64,000 nucleotides of DNA, taken from positions 75,065,718 to 75,129,717 of the forward strand of contig OY740765.1 of the NCBI GenBank assembly GCA_963513935.1. The letters are read 5' to 3'. Origin of the DNA: Aphrophora alni. Lineage: Eukaryota > Arthropoda > Insecta > Hemiptera > Aphrophoridae. The notes below the pieces were generated by a model. The model saw only the letters and a list, made by a program, of their open reading frames with translations. It ran no database searches and was not told the origin of the DNA. Made by a program: the position numbers and the translations under genes. Below, in pieces: positions 34,287 to 46,209 of this stretch. Numbering within the stretch: position 1 is the stretch's first letter; each line of letters opens with the position of its first letter.

Positions 34287-35036
34287 TTAATATGAATCTG
34301 TTAATAGATTCTCAATTAACAGGTCAAAGAACATTGCTGATTGTACTTCTTCAATGACTTTCTTACCCAATGTAACAATTGGACCACTGCTGTTATTTTT
34401 TTGGTTTAGGTTAAAATGCAGTAGTTTGGTCTTATCTGCATTTTTATGCAAGTTATTTTCAGCAAAAAATTGGCATACAAAGTTTGTTTCAATAAGACAT
34501 TGTATTTTCAAATTGTGTGTAGAATCTGCTTTAATTGTAAGTTTAGTGTCATTTACAAATTGAATCAAGCCATCAGTTCGTACATATGATGACATATCAT
34601 TTATATATGATAGAAATAATGATGATCCTAGAACCGATATCTGAGGGACTCAATAGCTCACTTGGACTTTACCCGACAGTCTGTCTACAACTTGGACTGT
34701 GTTCTGTTGGACACATACGAGCTCGACCAATTTAATAGGTTACTTCTTGCACCACAATTATATAACTTGTTTAGCAATAAGGAATGGTCGACACACTCGA
34801 AAGCTTTAGAAAGCTAAGAATATACTTACTGGTTTTTTATGCTTGTCTAGGCCTTCAACTATAAAGGCAATTGTTTTGACTATTGCATCTATAGTTGATG
34901 TTTCCTTCTGGTAGCTAAATTGATTGGAGGATACAATTTTATAAATGTTTAAATATTTTATTAATTTCATTGACAAGAGCTTTTCAAATATTTTGCTGAA
35001 CTCGGGTAATATGGCTATGGGCTTATAATTACTCAC
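34287..35036 (-). pseudogene. Jockey/CR1-type LINE reverse-transcriptase fragment
   Basis: Read leftward from 35036: NYKPIAILPEFSKIFEKLL and SNQFSYQKETSTIDAIVKTI are RT finger blocks. Next come IFLAFLSKAFECVDHSLLLNKL (palm motif A region), SYVSNRTQ, and VLGSSLFLSYINDMSS (the GPLLFLIYINDL block). FVNDTKL stands where the catalytic FADD should be, so the first of the two aspartates is lost. NADKTKLLHFN closes the palm. Frame breaks occur near 34800 and 34640-34700. It is a dead, truncated copy of about 250 codons, different in sequence from the Jockey-like element at 36153. Confidence 0.85.
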
Positions 35037-35059
35037 GTCCTCCTCCCCCCATTTATATA

Positions 35060-36121
35060 CAGTAATACCCCGACTTACGCTACCCCGACTTACGCGAATT
35101 CCGAGTTACGCGATCGGAAGATCCCCACTCCACCTTCATCCCCACTCCGCCTCTACTAATGTTTAGTCTGCCTGCCTGCACTGCAGTCCATTTCATTATT
35201 TCATTTTAATTAATCATTTTATTCTATTCAATTCAAATTTTATCCAATTTCAACTTGTATATAAAAAAGAAACACTTTATTAGAACTATCTCATTAAATT
35301 CAGTCTGGGCCTGAACTTTGTAACAATTGTATTATTTCAATACTAATATTTCCTATCTATGTGTTAGGCTCATTCTTAAGACGCATAACAGCTTCCCCTC
35401 TGTACAATGACGCAATCGTTATCTTGTTATTGTAAACACTTCTCACCACGAAATGCTTTTAGTCGAAGTCGCTATACATTCCTTCTCAATTATTGAATCC
35501 ATTTCAATATTGCTCGCTTAATATTCAATATTAACTCTCTCATATCCAAGTCCATAATAATTTCCTTTCAACCCAAGAAATTATCATATGCACGTACTGT
35601 ATTGTAAATAATGATACTTGGATATACAAATGCCACACTATCACTGATAAAACCTTCCGTCTTAAACTCTAACAAATATCTGAACGTTCCTATTCTGAAT
35701 ATTCTTTTATAATTCCATCTTAACCTATAAAATTATTAGTACACACAAATATTACAAAACGAGGAATTAAAAAATTATTAGCGTGCTACGAAGAAATTTT
35801 GAGTGAGAAGAGAAAAACTTTGATCCGTCAGACGACTTTGCTAGATTTTATGAAGCCTTCTACATCAAAATAAACTTTGGTTTACGTTTTTGTAATTCAA
35901 AATATGTAATTTGTATAATTTGTTACGTGTACAGTATTGTATTTAAGACTTTATTACACATTTTTCTTATACATTATTGTTTTCTTTATTCTCCGATCCC
36001 AATTAAACATAATTTGTATGTACAGTACAGTATTTATATGCAAACTTGTACCCCGACTTACGCGAATTCGACTTACGCGGTTATCGCTCGGTCCCACCTA
36101 TCGCGTAAGTTCGAGGTATTA

Positions 36122-36124
<3 letters not shown>
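35060..36124 (+). mobile_element. pogo/Tigger-type MITE with transposase tail (1065 bp)
   Basis: The ends are inverted repeats starting CAGTAATACCCCGACTTACG at the left, with the matching CGTAAGTTCGAGGTATTACTG at the right. TA flanks both (35058-35059 and 36125-36126). The right TA merges into the (TA)n run. The last coding stretch of a transposase survives at 35784-35873. Most of the element is a deletion product. Confidence 0.88.
35784..35873 (+). pseudogene. Tigger transposase C-terminal tail (29 codons)
   Basis: CYEEILSEKRKTLIRQTTLL is followed by DFMKPSTSK and a stop. Pogo-group transposases commonly end with such a Q-x-x-L-x-x-F-type motif, resembling a PCNA-interacting peptide. The frame is clean to the stop but nothing upstream is joined to it. 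Confidence 0.6.

Positions 36125-36152
<28 letters not shown>
36125..36152. repeat. (TA)n microsatellite between Tigger MITE and LINE tail
   Basis: About 28 bp of TA fuse the MITE's target site with the poly-T (poly-A on the minus strand) of the LINE. This suggests the LINE inserted into the TA run. Confidence 0.9.
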
Positions 36153-36161
<9 letters not shown>

Positions 36162-36339
36162 TTGTGGAGGTGAAAATCTTCAAAAAGACACCATTGCACG
36201 CAATGGTAGTGTGGGATTTTTACCCACTAAAAACACCCCCGGTTATCATAACCAGTCCACCAGACCGACAAACGATTTTATTTTCTTGCAAAGAGTCGCT
36301 GTGTATGAGAGAATTAATAGCTAAATACTCTCCGCTACA

Positions 36340-39005
36340 TTAAGCCATTAGATCATGAGGCTTCTTTCTGCTAAGGCGACGGATGTCACCGCCTACGTTT
36401 AGTACACTTAGCATGTCAGGATTTACATGCTTCCGCAATCGCATGTCATGTCCACATGCATACCTCTTCATCTCCTCCGTTACCAGGCCAATTCGCAGGT
36501 CACGATGGAGATCTTTATTTCTTACGTACCATGGCGCGTTGACCATTCCTCGCAGTACTTTGTTCTGAAATTTTTGAATCATCTGAGCATTTGTGTTCTT
36601 TGTACAGCCCCATAATTGAATGCTATACGTCCACACTGGCTTCAAAATTTGTTTATAAAGCAAGATTTTGTTTCCGATCGACAGTCCAGAGTTACGTCCG
36701 AGCAGCCAGTAAAGGTTTCGATACTTGATGTTCAGTTCCTCTTTTTTCTTTTTCACATGCTCCTTCCACTTGAGCTTTACATCCAGGGTCATACCCAAAT
36801 ATTTAGCAGTGTTAGCACAGGGTATGATTTTATTGTGAATGGTAATGTGGGCATTTACTATCTTCTTGTATGTGAAATTTATATGTGTGGATTTATCTTC
36901 ATTGAGTTTTATGCGCCATAATTCTGTCCAGTTTACTACTTTGTTAAGAGCTTTTTGCAGCTTATTCCTGGCACAATCAATGTTGGTATCGACCGCGAGG
37001 ATTGCTGTGTCATCCGCAAATGTTGCCATCATAGTTTCGCCATCATGAACTATGTCTCTGGTGTACAAAAGATAGAGTACAGGGCCGAGGACACTTCCCT
37101 GGGGAACTCCTGCTGCTATATCTTTCAAGTCTGAAAACTCTGAGCCGTATCGAACTCTAAAGCATCTGTCTGCTAGGTATGATCTTAGAATTTCAAAATA
37201 TTGTTTAGGTAGATCTCTATGCAATTTGTAAATGAGGCCTTCATGCCAAACCTTGTCAAAGGCTTGCGCAACGTCAAGGAACACTGCAGAACAAATTTTA
37301 TTTTCCTCGAGTGCGTTTTCTACAATATTGGTTATGCGATGCACCTGGTCTATTGTCGAGTGCTTGCTTCTGAAGCCAAACTGATGGTTCGGTATCAGCT
37401 TTCTTTTCATTATGATACGCTCAAGTCTTTTCATGAGTAGTTTTTCAAAGATCTTTGACATTACAGGTAATAGAGAAATTGGTCTATACGATGTGACCTC
37501 TGTGGGTGGTTTTCCTTGCTTTGGTATGACAATAACCTCTGCAATTTTCCAGAGTCGAGGAACATGCTTGAGATTTAAGCAGGCGTTATTATGTATTGTA
37601 ATTTAATGAGTGCTATCTCTGGCAGCTCCTTTATAATCCGTCCTGTAATAAGGTCGAAACCAGGTGCTTTCTTGTTGTTGAGGTGTCTACATATGTGTTT
37701 GAGTTCTTTAAGAGAAACGAGTGGTATTTCAACGTCGTCTACCTTATCTACAAGCACTGTGTTATCTTTATCTGTGATTTGTTGGAAGGGTTTAAACACA
37801 TTTGATAGGTGGTCTGCGAAAACATCAGCTTTTTTCTTTGAATTTCCTACCCAAGAACCATCTTGCATTTTTAAGGGTGGGTCCTGAAGTGGGGGCTTTT
37901 TAAATCGCCTCGCTGTTTTCCAGAGCGAGTAGTTTGTTTTATCATCGGCAGTCAGGTTACAAAGGAAATATCCAAAAGACTCATTTTTAAAATTTTTTAT
38001 TGCAGTTTTTAGTTGATTACTAAGACGGTTTGCAATGATTTTGTCACCAGGAAACCTTGATCGTTGCCACTTTCTTCGAGCATTCCTTTTCTCCATGATT
38101 AGTTCTATGATATCAGCCGGATAGGTTGTTGCAACTTGATGGATTTTATTTACAGTTGGAGTACTATTTTTCGCTGCTTCCTGTACGTCAGCAACAAATT
38201 GTTCAGTTTCTTGATCTATTTGACTCGCACTCAGCAATGGCACTTCAATGTCAACAAAGTTCTCAATCTCAGTTCTGAATTTGTTCCAGTTAGTTTTATT
38301 ATTTGTGAGTCTGGGAAGTTGTTTTTTCATAAGAACAGATTCACTGACTGACAGAATCACAGGGGTATGATCTGACAAGAGATCATCATTACCTTCAGCA
38401 TACATATGATTGCTTGATAACCCTTTGGTGACAAAAAAGTCAATTAAGTCTGGTATTTTCGCTGGATCAGTTGGCCAGTAAGTTGGTGATCGTGAAGAGA
38501 TAAATACACAATTGTGCTTACACCCCGCCTGATAAAGCTCTTTACCTTTTGAGGTGATTAGTCTTGAGCCCCACTGTGTATGTTTGGCATTGAAATCCCC
38601 TCCAATGATGAAGTAGTTTCCAAGTGTCTTGAAGATATTGAAATAGTCATCTCTCTTGAGCGATGACCTAGGTGGGCAATAAATAGCCGCAACCTTGAAG
38701 TCTCTATTCTTCATTTGAATATTGATAGCAGTCAGTTGTAAAGTTTGCTTTATAGTCACCGGCTCTTCGTGATGCTGGATGTTGCTTTTTATTAGTACTG
38801 CAGTACCCCCTCTTGCTGAATTAGTCGGATGTGGAGTGTGGTAGCATGCAAAGTTTGGTATTCTGACACGTGACTGATTTATAAGATGAGTTTCTGAAAT
38901 CAGGCATATATCGATTTTTTCTTTTCTAAGAAATATTTCCAATTCGGTTTGGTGTTTGAGTAATCCATTGGCATTCCATGTCGCTATTTTAAGTGAACAA
39001 CTCAT
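36340..39005 (-). pseudogene. LINE ORF2: AP endonuclease plus reverse transcriptase (one frameshift)
   Basis: ORF2 nicks target DNA and primes reverse transcription. Endonuclease blocks from the ATG at 39005 are KIATWNANGL, ISETH, IGGDFNAKHTQWGS and LLSDHTPVI, all with their catalytic residues. The linker carries KAPGFDLITGRIIKELP (start of the RT domain). A single-base slip at about 37585-37595 moves the frame; the rest continues as NACLNLKHVPRLWK, YRPISLLPVMSKIFEKLL, HQFGFRSKHSTIDQ, FLDVAQAFDKVWH, AAGVPQGSVLGPVLYLLY and FADDTAIL (catalytic pair intact). The C-terminus ends RRLSRKKPHDLMA with no RNase H, as in Jockey. Joined length would be about 890 codons, the usual size. The start overlaps the ORF1 stop by two bases, suggesting termination-coupled re-initiation. 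Confidence 0.9.
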
Positions 39006-41080
39006 TTTTTATTTTTGCTCTTTTTCTTGACCCCATTTTTCTCCTCGCATAATGTGCTAATTACCTTTTCTTGATCGTTGAGCCTTTGCAAGATCTGGGT
39101 CAACAATTCTTTCATCGTGACTTCATCTTCTCGCCGAGCGTTTTTAACAATATAAGCGTAGGATTTCGGCTCTGCGTCCTGTTTCTTGTTTTCATGTTGT
39201 TCTTTTAAGTATTTACTGTCTTTTGTATTTCTGTCATGAGCACTCGGGCCAGGTTTTTGACGCGAAGTCCTACTTGCATTTACTTTCCTACTTTGTTGCT
39301 CCTTTGCGACTATACAACCTCTGTAACTTGCCGGGTGACTACCACGGCAATTTATGCACTTTGCTTTATCTTCTTTCTTTAAAATGCAGTCCTTTGTAAG
39401 ATGGTTCCCTGCACACTTGACACAGGCAACGTCACGGTTGCAATAGTGCTTTGTGTGGCCAAATGCCTGACATCTTTTGCATTGCGGTATTAAGTTTGTC
39501 TTTCTCAGCAAAGGTTCAATTTTGACAATTAGCCCCATAATTGACTTGATGGCGAAAATCTTCTCTATGTCTTCATGGTTTTCAAATGTGAGCATAAATA
39601 GTGGAAGTTTTATTTTCCTTGCGGCGTGGTTATCATGATCACCTATGTTTTCTGTTTTTATTATGTTCCTTGCTTCCAAGATTCTAAATCCCTGTTCTTT
39701 AATATCACAGCATATTTCTTCTTCCACACATGATGGGTGCAGTCCTCTGGCCATTACCTTTATTGGTCTAGAAGCTTTGTCTTCATATGAATGCCATTGA
39801 ATTTCCATATTTGTAAGCTCCTTTGTCATAATCCTGTATGTATTGCTATCAGGAACAAGAATTTTCCAAACGTTGTTATTATGTGAAGCATAAGTACACT
39901 TTACGTTAGTGATTTTTTCGATCGTTCTTTTAAGGGCGCTAAATGTTTCCACTTTGTGCACCATTATTGGGGGTGGTGCGAATTCTTTCTTTTTGGGTAT
40001 GGAAAATACACCTAAAGATTCGCTATTAGATGTTGGTTTTTGCTGTGGTGTCGTGTGTTCTTTTAGTTTCGGGCTCACATTGAGGAATTCAGGACTCTCG
40101 TGGGCCTTTCACTTTTTATCTGGCCTTTTATTATTCTTCTTTAGAATCCAGTCTGTATCTCTTTCTAACTGTTCTTCATCAGTTTGATATTGAATATCGC
40201 CACCAGCACCAGGTGAGATTGGTGCAGATAGGTTGATCACTGCTGCGTTAGTGCAACAAGTTTTTACTTCCAATTCTTTGATGCGTCTCTGCAAATCACT
40301 GACAGTTTTTCCAAGTCGTTCTCTTGCTTCTTTTTCTTCCTGCCATTTCTGGTAAAAATTATCCTTTCTTTGTAAGTGTGTTTCAGCTGCTATCCTTTCA
40401 TGGTTTGTTGGTGATATATCATCGAGAGAGGATGATCGCGATCTGTGAAAAAGTCCTGGGTGGAACACCTGCTGGGTTAGATTCTTTGGTTTGTTTTCAG
40501 TAGATGTCGGTGATCTTGTCAGCACAAGCTCATTATTTTCCCTTATTTCACTGGGACCAGATGGCGGAGTCCGCTTTACCATTGCACTTCTTGTGAAAGG
40601 GCTTCTCTCTCCACTTGATGCATGACATGCCCCTTGAACCAAGTGTTCAATTCCCGAGGCACTGCGGTAATTGGCTGACGACGACCCGGGGCCCGCTTTC
40701 TCACCCCTGACAGCCGCCGGTACTGGGGATCCGGCTCCCTGCACCATAACTTTTTCCTCCTGCTGACTTTTCATATTTGGTTTATTTTCGGGGTACCTTC
40801 CCCTATCTGGTTTTTGGTCCGCCCCGGGTATTTGATTTCCCCGGTACCACTCATATCTGAGAGGCGTTCCCCTATCCGCCACCTGGGGAGGCGTCCGATA
40901 TGGGACCAGCATCCCACACGGATATATATATATGGGAATAATTTTGACTACTTTAAACAGTTCCATAAAAACTCCTTCCGAGAAGTGATACCAGTCAAGT
41001 GTTAAAATAGCTTCAATCCGTACGTAAGGACTCAAAATCTGATACCTAGTACTTTTTGTTTGTTTTATTAAAAAAACCAA
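39002..41080 (-). pseudogene. LINE ORF1 (gag-like nucleic-acid-binding protein, one internal stop)
   Basis: ORF1 protein coats LINE RNA. The frame is continuous from 41080 to 39002 except for one TGA at 40111-40109 (after KRPDKK, before KAHESPEF); translation stays in the same frame on both sides. The N-terminal half is low in complexity with a coiled-coil-like stretch (WQEEKEARERLGKTVSDLQR). The C-terminal half has VMARGLHPSCVEEEI, the region known in Jockey gags, then three zinc knuckles: CKRCQAFGHTKHYC, CVKCAGNHLTKDC and CINCRGSHPASYRGC. The tail is basic. The true start could be the Met of MLVPYRTPP (near 40912) rather than the first ATG at 41080, because the first 56 residues look like translated leader. 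Confidence 0.85.
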
Positions 41081-41395
41081 ACGCCCGCTATATTATAATC
41101 ACTGCACTGTGGTTTATAATCATAATCTGTATGCTGTTAATACTGGGCATACAAAATATTAGATTAGAAATGAAACGATTTGTCCTACAAAGTAATCAAA
41201 ATATTTAGCTATTGTATTAGTGTGTTTCAAGGTGTTGATGTGAACAAAATTAAACATTAAAGAAAAAGATGTTTCGGCATATTTGTGTAGCAACGGCGAA
41301 CTTCCAAAGCACTTTCATACTGGGATGATGTCTTTTACTAAGGGGATTAGGATGCAATAAAACATGTGCTTAAAATTTGTTACATTTAACCAATA
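41081..41395. other. Sequence without recognisable gene
   Basis: This short stretch lies between the LINE 5' end and the next TTAA site. No feature is identified. Confidence 0.4.
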
Positions 41396-41399
41396 TTAA

Positions 41400-42071
41400 C
41401 CCTGGAATTGGCATTAACTTGAGCCGTAACATGGTGCCCCCTTTCACGAAACTGCCGAACTACGAGAAATATTTTCTGTCTTTTCTGTTCTCTCTATGAA
41501 ATTCAGGTTAGACAGCTTTGAAAGATTGAAACACGAGCTTTTCAATGGTGTATAATTCATTTCTCTACGACTCTATTTACTAGGCTAAAGGTTGAGTTGA
41601 AGAAAACAACTTTTTTTATGTTGAATACATCTGTAAAATGAGTTTTTGTCGTAACTAATTTATAGATTGAATACTATAAAAGTTATAGACATGTGGCGAA
41701 CTCTGTTGGATAGGTAAAGATTTGTACTAAAAACAGTACAATTGCACATTTATTTGAAATAATTTACAGTTTCTGACCTTTACACAAAGTAGGACGCTTA
41801 TATTGTAATGCGAGTTGGCGAGTCGCCATTTTTACGACTTAAACACACCAAACTTTACCAATTAATTAAATATTTTTATAGTGTTTTATGAACTTTTGAT
41901 TACATGTATATGCATCTACGAAACGTCAGCTTTACAATGGTATAACATTTATTTCGGTAGGATGATTTTAAGTAATCCTAATGTTGAGTTGCAATATCAG
42001 AGTTTTTTACAGTTGTCTGTCAACCGTCAATAGCTTCTACGGCTCAAATGAGCCGCATGCCAAAACTAAGG
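41400..42071 (-). mobile_element. Short piggyBac-type TTAA MITE (672 bp subfamily)
   Basis: TTAA at 41396-41399 precedes CCCTGGAATTGGC, and AAGG/TTAA (42072-42075) closes it. The right part (GCATCTACGAAACGTCAGCT and onward) matches the reverse complement of the L arm of the long family (GCATCTACGGAACATTAGCT), so the left end is the R side. The monomer-containing right arm is absent or unrecognisable. It may be a sister subfamily with a deletion. Confidence 0.78.
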
Positions 42072-42075
42072 TTAA

Positions 42076-45000
42076 AACTTTTCTGAGAAATCGGTCAAGT
42101 TTCTCGATTTCTCACAACCTTAAGAGGGGGCCGGAGTCAACAAAATATCGCTGTTTCACAGCGCCTTCACATGCAAGAATACGGTAGCGCCACTATCGTC
42201 GCGGCCACTAGTACTACTAGCCTTCTAGCTAATAGGAGAACATCATCCATTATCGGCAGTAGTGATGGCAAAATTATTGAAAACATCGATGTTTCGATAT
42301 TATATAATCATGAAACGACAAAATGATTACAGAACAAAAGCCTTATTTAGAACAAATAGTGTGATTAAGATGTTTTTTCGCCATCCCTAATCGGCAGTCG
42401 GTAACCAATACTGTAGTACGGTACAATCATTCTTATATTTTATTGTGTCCTGCTGTCCTGTACTCACATGTCGTACACTAACCCGCGTGGCGTATTTGGG
42501 CCTCCAAAAAATTCTCAAATCACTATTTTTAAGAATCGATTAAGTCATATTGATTGGTATTCATAGATTGAAATAGAAACTATTCTTAGAATATTAGAAT
42601 ATTAGATTATAATTAATAGAAACGTATTCTGTAAAAATATGTAACAATAATATAAATATCTAATTGCGTTGCTATTAGAGTAGAAATAGCTGCCTTGTAA
42701 AATTTGGAAGAACTGTAGTAAATTTTAACAACTCACTGTTAAAATTCAATTAATTACCGTCGTAACTCTTACAAGACCAGAGATTACACCAGAAATCATA
42801 TTAGTCCGTATGAGAAAAATGGGGAAATTTGTAGGCATGCATCGAATAACATTTAATAAGATTTGATATAGTTATTTATTACAATCATTTATATCATTGC
42901 AAATTTTTCCACGCTTGTTTGAAATTTATTTTAATTATACATTAGGCAAATATATTATTTTGAGGGTTAGATTTTTAAGATAGTTTATCATTAAATATCA
43001 TCAATCAGCCTACGACACCTGACATTGTGATGTTGAATTCATTGAGAACCAATAGCCGCCTGTCTTCTGTTTGTATAACGGGATTAGGAGTATGACTCAC
43101 TCACTGGGCCACCTCACCGCGCCATGGCCGGGTCCCTAACTCTGAGCAGACACAATAGACCCAAGAGGTCGACCATTAGCACGGTCCAATGGTTTCCACA
43201 TTATTTGTGTTTTGGCATCCTATCTACTCCATACTCAAGTCTGGCTATAACCACCTTCCTAGCACATCGACTACAACGCGGCTCTTCATGACCAACTTTC
43301 CCCTATTTATTTGCAATATAAATCTTTATTCGTTGACATTATTTAAATACATTTTACATAAAATAGATCAAAATATAAAAGATAAAAAAATAAAACAGTT
43401 TTTTTAAATGTTTAAACAAATAAAAATGTTTTTGTTTTTTTTTATTTACTAATGTAAAGATAAATGGCAAAAACTATAAGTCGGCCTACACATCGATTAT
43501 AAAAGTACAAAAGTAAATAATACATGACAATAGTTAATTAACAATAGTATAAATATTAAAATGGTCATAATGGTAAACAATTTCAAAATAGGTATTAATA
43601 CAAATGCAATATAATGTTATAATCGAGTAAAAAAAACCAACGGAGATAACAAAGGAAAACGTAAAGTGTACATTGATATTACATCGGAAAAAACAACGCA
43701 GATCTAAACCTATGAACGGTTCCAAATTCAATAAAGGCATAACACTATTAAAACAAATACTAATAAAAATCCAGTGAAAATGCATAAAGTAATAATTACC
43801 ACAAATAAAACCCTAAAAGTAAACAATTGATAACAATTCTGATCGGCATGGACGTACGCAAAAAAATAAACTATAATCAGAATCAAGATAACAGGGAACG
43901 TATACTAAAGTAAAAAAAAAATACAAATATTTACAAATTCGTTTTAAATGTTACTTTACAATAACAGTTTCCATGTTATTGATCTGATTACTATTACATT
44001 AAAGGCGTCTGATTATTACAATATAAAATATGTGATAAAGGACTCGTTTTAATTATTTTCTAGTTTTTAAACTCATAAAAACCGGTTAGAGTTGTCACAA
44101 TTGTACCGTGTTTGGACTCATTTTGCGAGAAATAATATTTAGAGTTCAGTGATTGGAGTAAAAATTAGGTAAAGTTAAATCTAGAAAAATTTGATTTTGT
44201 AGCACAAGGGCTAGTTTGTGATTCATAGAAGAACCATTAGCAGCAGGTAGGCCGAGCCGCGCGTGTGAGTGTGTCTGCGCGTTGGGGAGCAAGGGTCGCC
44301 CTATTCCTTTGGAGCGCACGGCTGTTTGGACAAACTATAGGGCGTTTGGACAAACTCACGAAGACTAAAAAATACGCTTTTAGGTGGTTTCAATAATATC
44401 AAGTATAGTACTTTCAATTTTCAGACATACCTCTTGGTGAGTAATTGCTACAAATAATTATTATTAAATTTACGTTTTCATGTAATAGTTTTAGTTTATT
44501 TGAATTTTTATAGCCAATCACTGTACGAATTCAATGATCTTATTCTTGATTGTTGTACTAGCTGTTACCCGTGACTTCTATTCAAGGGTCGTATTGAGTA
44601 ACTAAAGCACAAACTTTTGATACAAAAAAGAATGATACTGGTATTTGTATGACGTTTGCAATCTTCTTTGCCGGTGAGCGACGCTAGTGAAACCTGGCGT
44701 GGCATCGATGAACCATCACGGCCGCCGATCCACATACTCTGTAAACTCTAATTGCAGAGGTATTTTTAAACGACAAAATAAAATACTTCTAGTTAATATA
44801 TCTGAAATATTAGACAGCAATTTTAACGTCACAATACTTAAGTTGATGTATGTTTAAGTTTAAAACTTATTTTACTTATTTTAAGATCGAATTTTTACAA
44901 CGGAATTAGTTTTGCTAGAAAAACATTGAAGTCTTATGGAAAAATAGATGTTGCATTTCTTAAAATAAAAATAGAAAACAAAACTTTTCGTAAACAAATT

Positions 45001-46203
45001 TATGTAGGCTGATACGTATGCTAGTAACAAATTATTTGGTCGTTACGATTTTTTACTGAACGTGCTGGTTCTCGGTGAGGAAAACATAAACTATAGCCGC
45101 CTCATGTTAAACTGGGGATCTGAGCCGTGAGCGGTTGGGTTGAATCCGGCCGCCTCTTAACTTGCAAAGACTTCAATGACTTAAGACAAGAATAGGTAGA
45201 CATTGCTTTTATTTTCTCTCACACAATGGACCCCCATTTTATTTATTTCGAATTTGTTTTACACATTGTCTATTCTACAAAGAAGTGAATATAAAATAAT
45301 ATTTTACACTGTATTTTTAAGTTTTTGTTTTGTAATGTTAATTATGCAAATTAAAAGCATTCCTTTCTCTTTACAGACATGATTAAAATATTTGTGTCTG
45401 CATTCAAGTGGAATTTTTAATCTTGGATTAATTTATTCTTTCTCACATAATATATTTCTAATATGGAGGATTATGTGATGAGTAAAATATATTGATGTCG
45501 AATTTTTTTGAGAAAGTTATGTAATTGTTAAAAAAAAATTTGATATACCGTAGTTTTTTTCTAGTTATATCCCCGAGTGCAAAAAAAGTGGAATTATGTC
45601 TGTTGTCTATACAGCCCAAATGCATGGAGCGATTATTATTAAATTTGTGATATTTTGAATGTATTTTAGCCAAATCTCTGGACTTTTTTTATCCTTCATT
45701 TTTTCAATATTTAAAAATTTGAGGTGAGTACCTTGAGAGAGAAAAAAAACTTAAAATTATGATTTTCTAGAAATGGGCTCTATTGATTTCATTCAAATTT
45801 TAATGATTCAAACACGTGTGCAATATCACAAGTAAAAAAATATTATAGTTCAGGAATAATTTTCAAAAAACAAAAATAAACATTGACCTCTGTCATTAAC
45901 CTCTTCACAAGTATTTTATATTGAGTATCCCCGTTATATGATGTGATTGTCGTTGACTTATTGTAAGCGTTTAAAATAGTCACCTGATATATCTACAAGG
46001 TAATTTGCTGTAAAGTATGGCCAAGTAACGCCCACTTACTTGTAGGCATATGTTTGTCAGCAGACCTGTGATCAATTACTTACCATATAATTCACGGCAG
46101 ACATCTGTCTGAACTTTCCTTCCATTTGTAGCATTTTGTCTGTGGTAATTTCAGTTTTGACGTGAATATTTGATTGTGTTCTTTGTGGATTTCATTAGTC
46201 ATA
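42076..46203. other. 4.1 kb without recognisable gene or repeat
   Basis: Small G+C-rich islands stand out near 43100-43150, 44243-44330, 44660-44740 and 45090-45165, but none shows coding or convincing tRNA structure. Long frames (43534-43785 minus, 45458-45673 minus) are AT-biased and unlike known families. An ancient or diverged content cannot be excluded. Confidence 0.45.
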
Positions 46204-46209
46204 TTAAAA

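Larger units (their letters stand above)
36153..41080 (-). mobile_element. Near-full-length Jockey-like LINE
   Basis: The element is read on the minus strand. From 5' to 3' it has a gag-like ORF1 (41080-39002), ORF2 with endonuclease and reverse transcriptase (39005-36340), about 187 bp of 3' untranslated region and a poly-A tail (T run at 36153-36166). The total of about 4.9 kb is normal for Jockey elements. ORF1 stop and ORF2 start overlap as ATGA. There is one in-frame stop in ORF1 and one frameshift in ORF2, so it is a young but inactive copy. The exact 5' border, somewhere near 41040-41080, and a target duplication could not be fixed. Confidence 0.88.

Noticed and set aside
36383..40187. 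Several plus-strand frames across the LINE
   Set aside because: They are antisense shadows of the minus-strand gag and EN-RT genes, which have clear family motifs.
45075..45165. Possible tRNA or tRNA-derived SINE (GGTTGAATCC resembles a B box)
   Set aside because: No cloverleaf could be built, no A box stands at the right distance and no poly-A or target duplication is seen.
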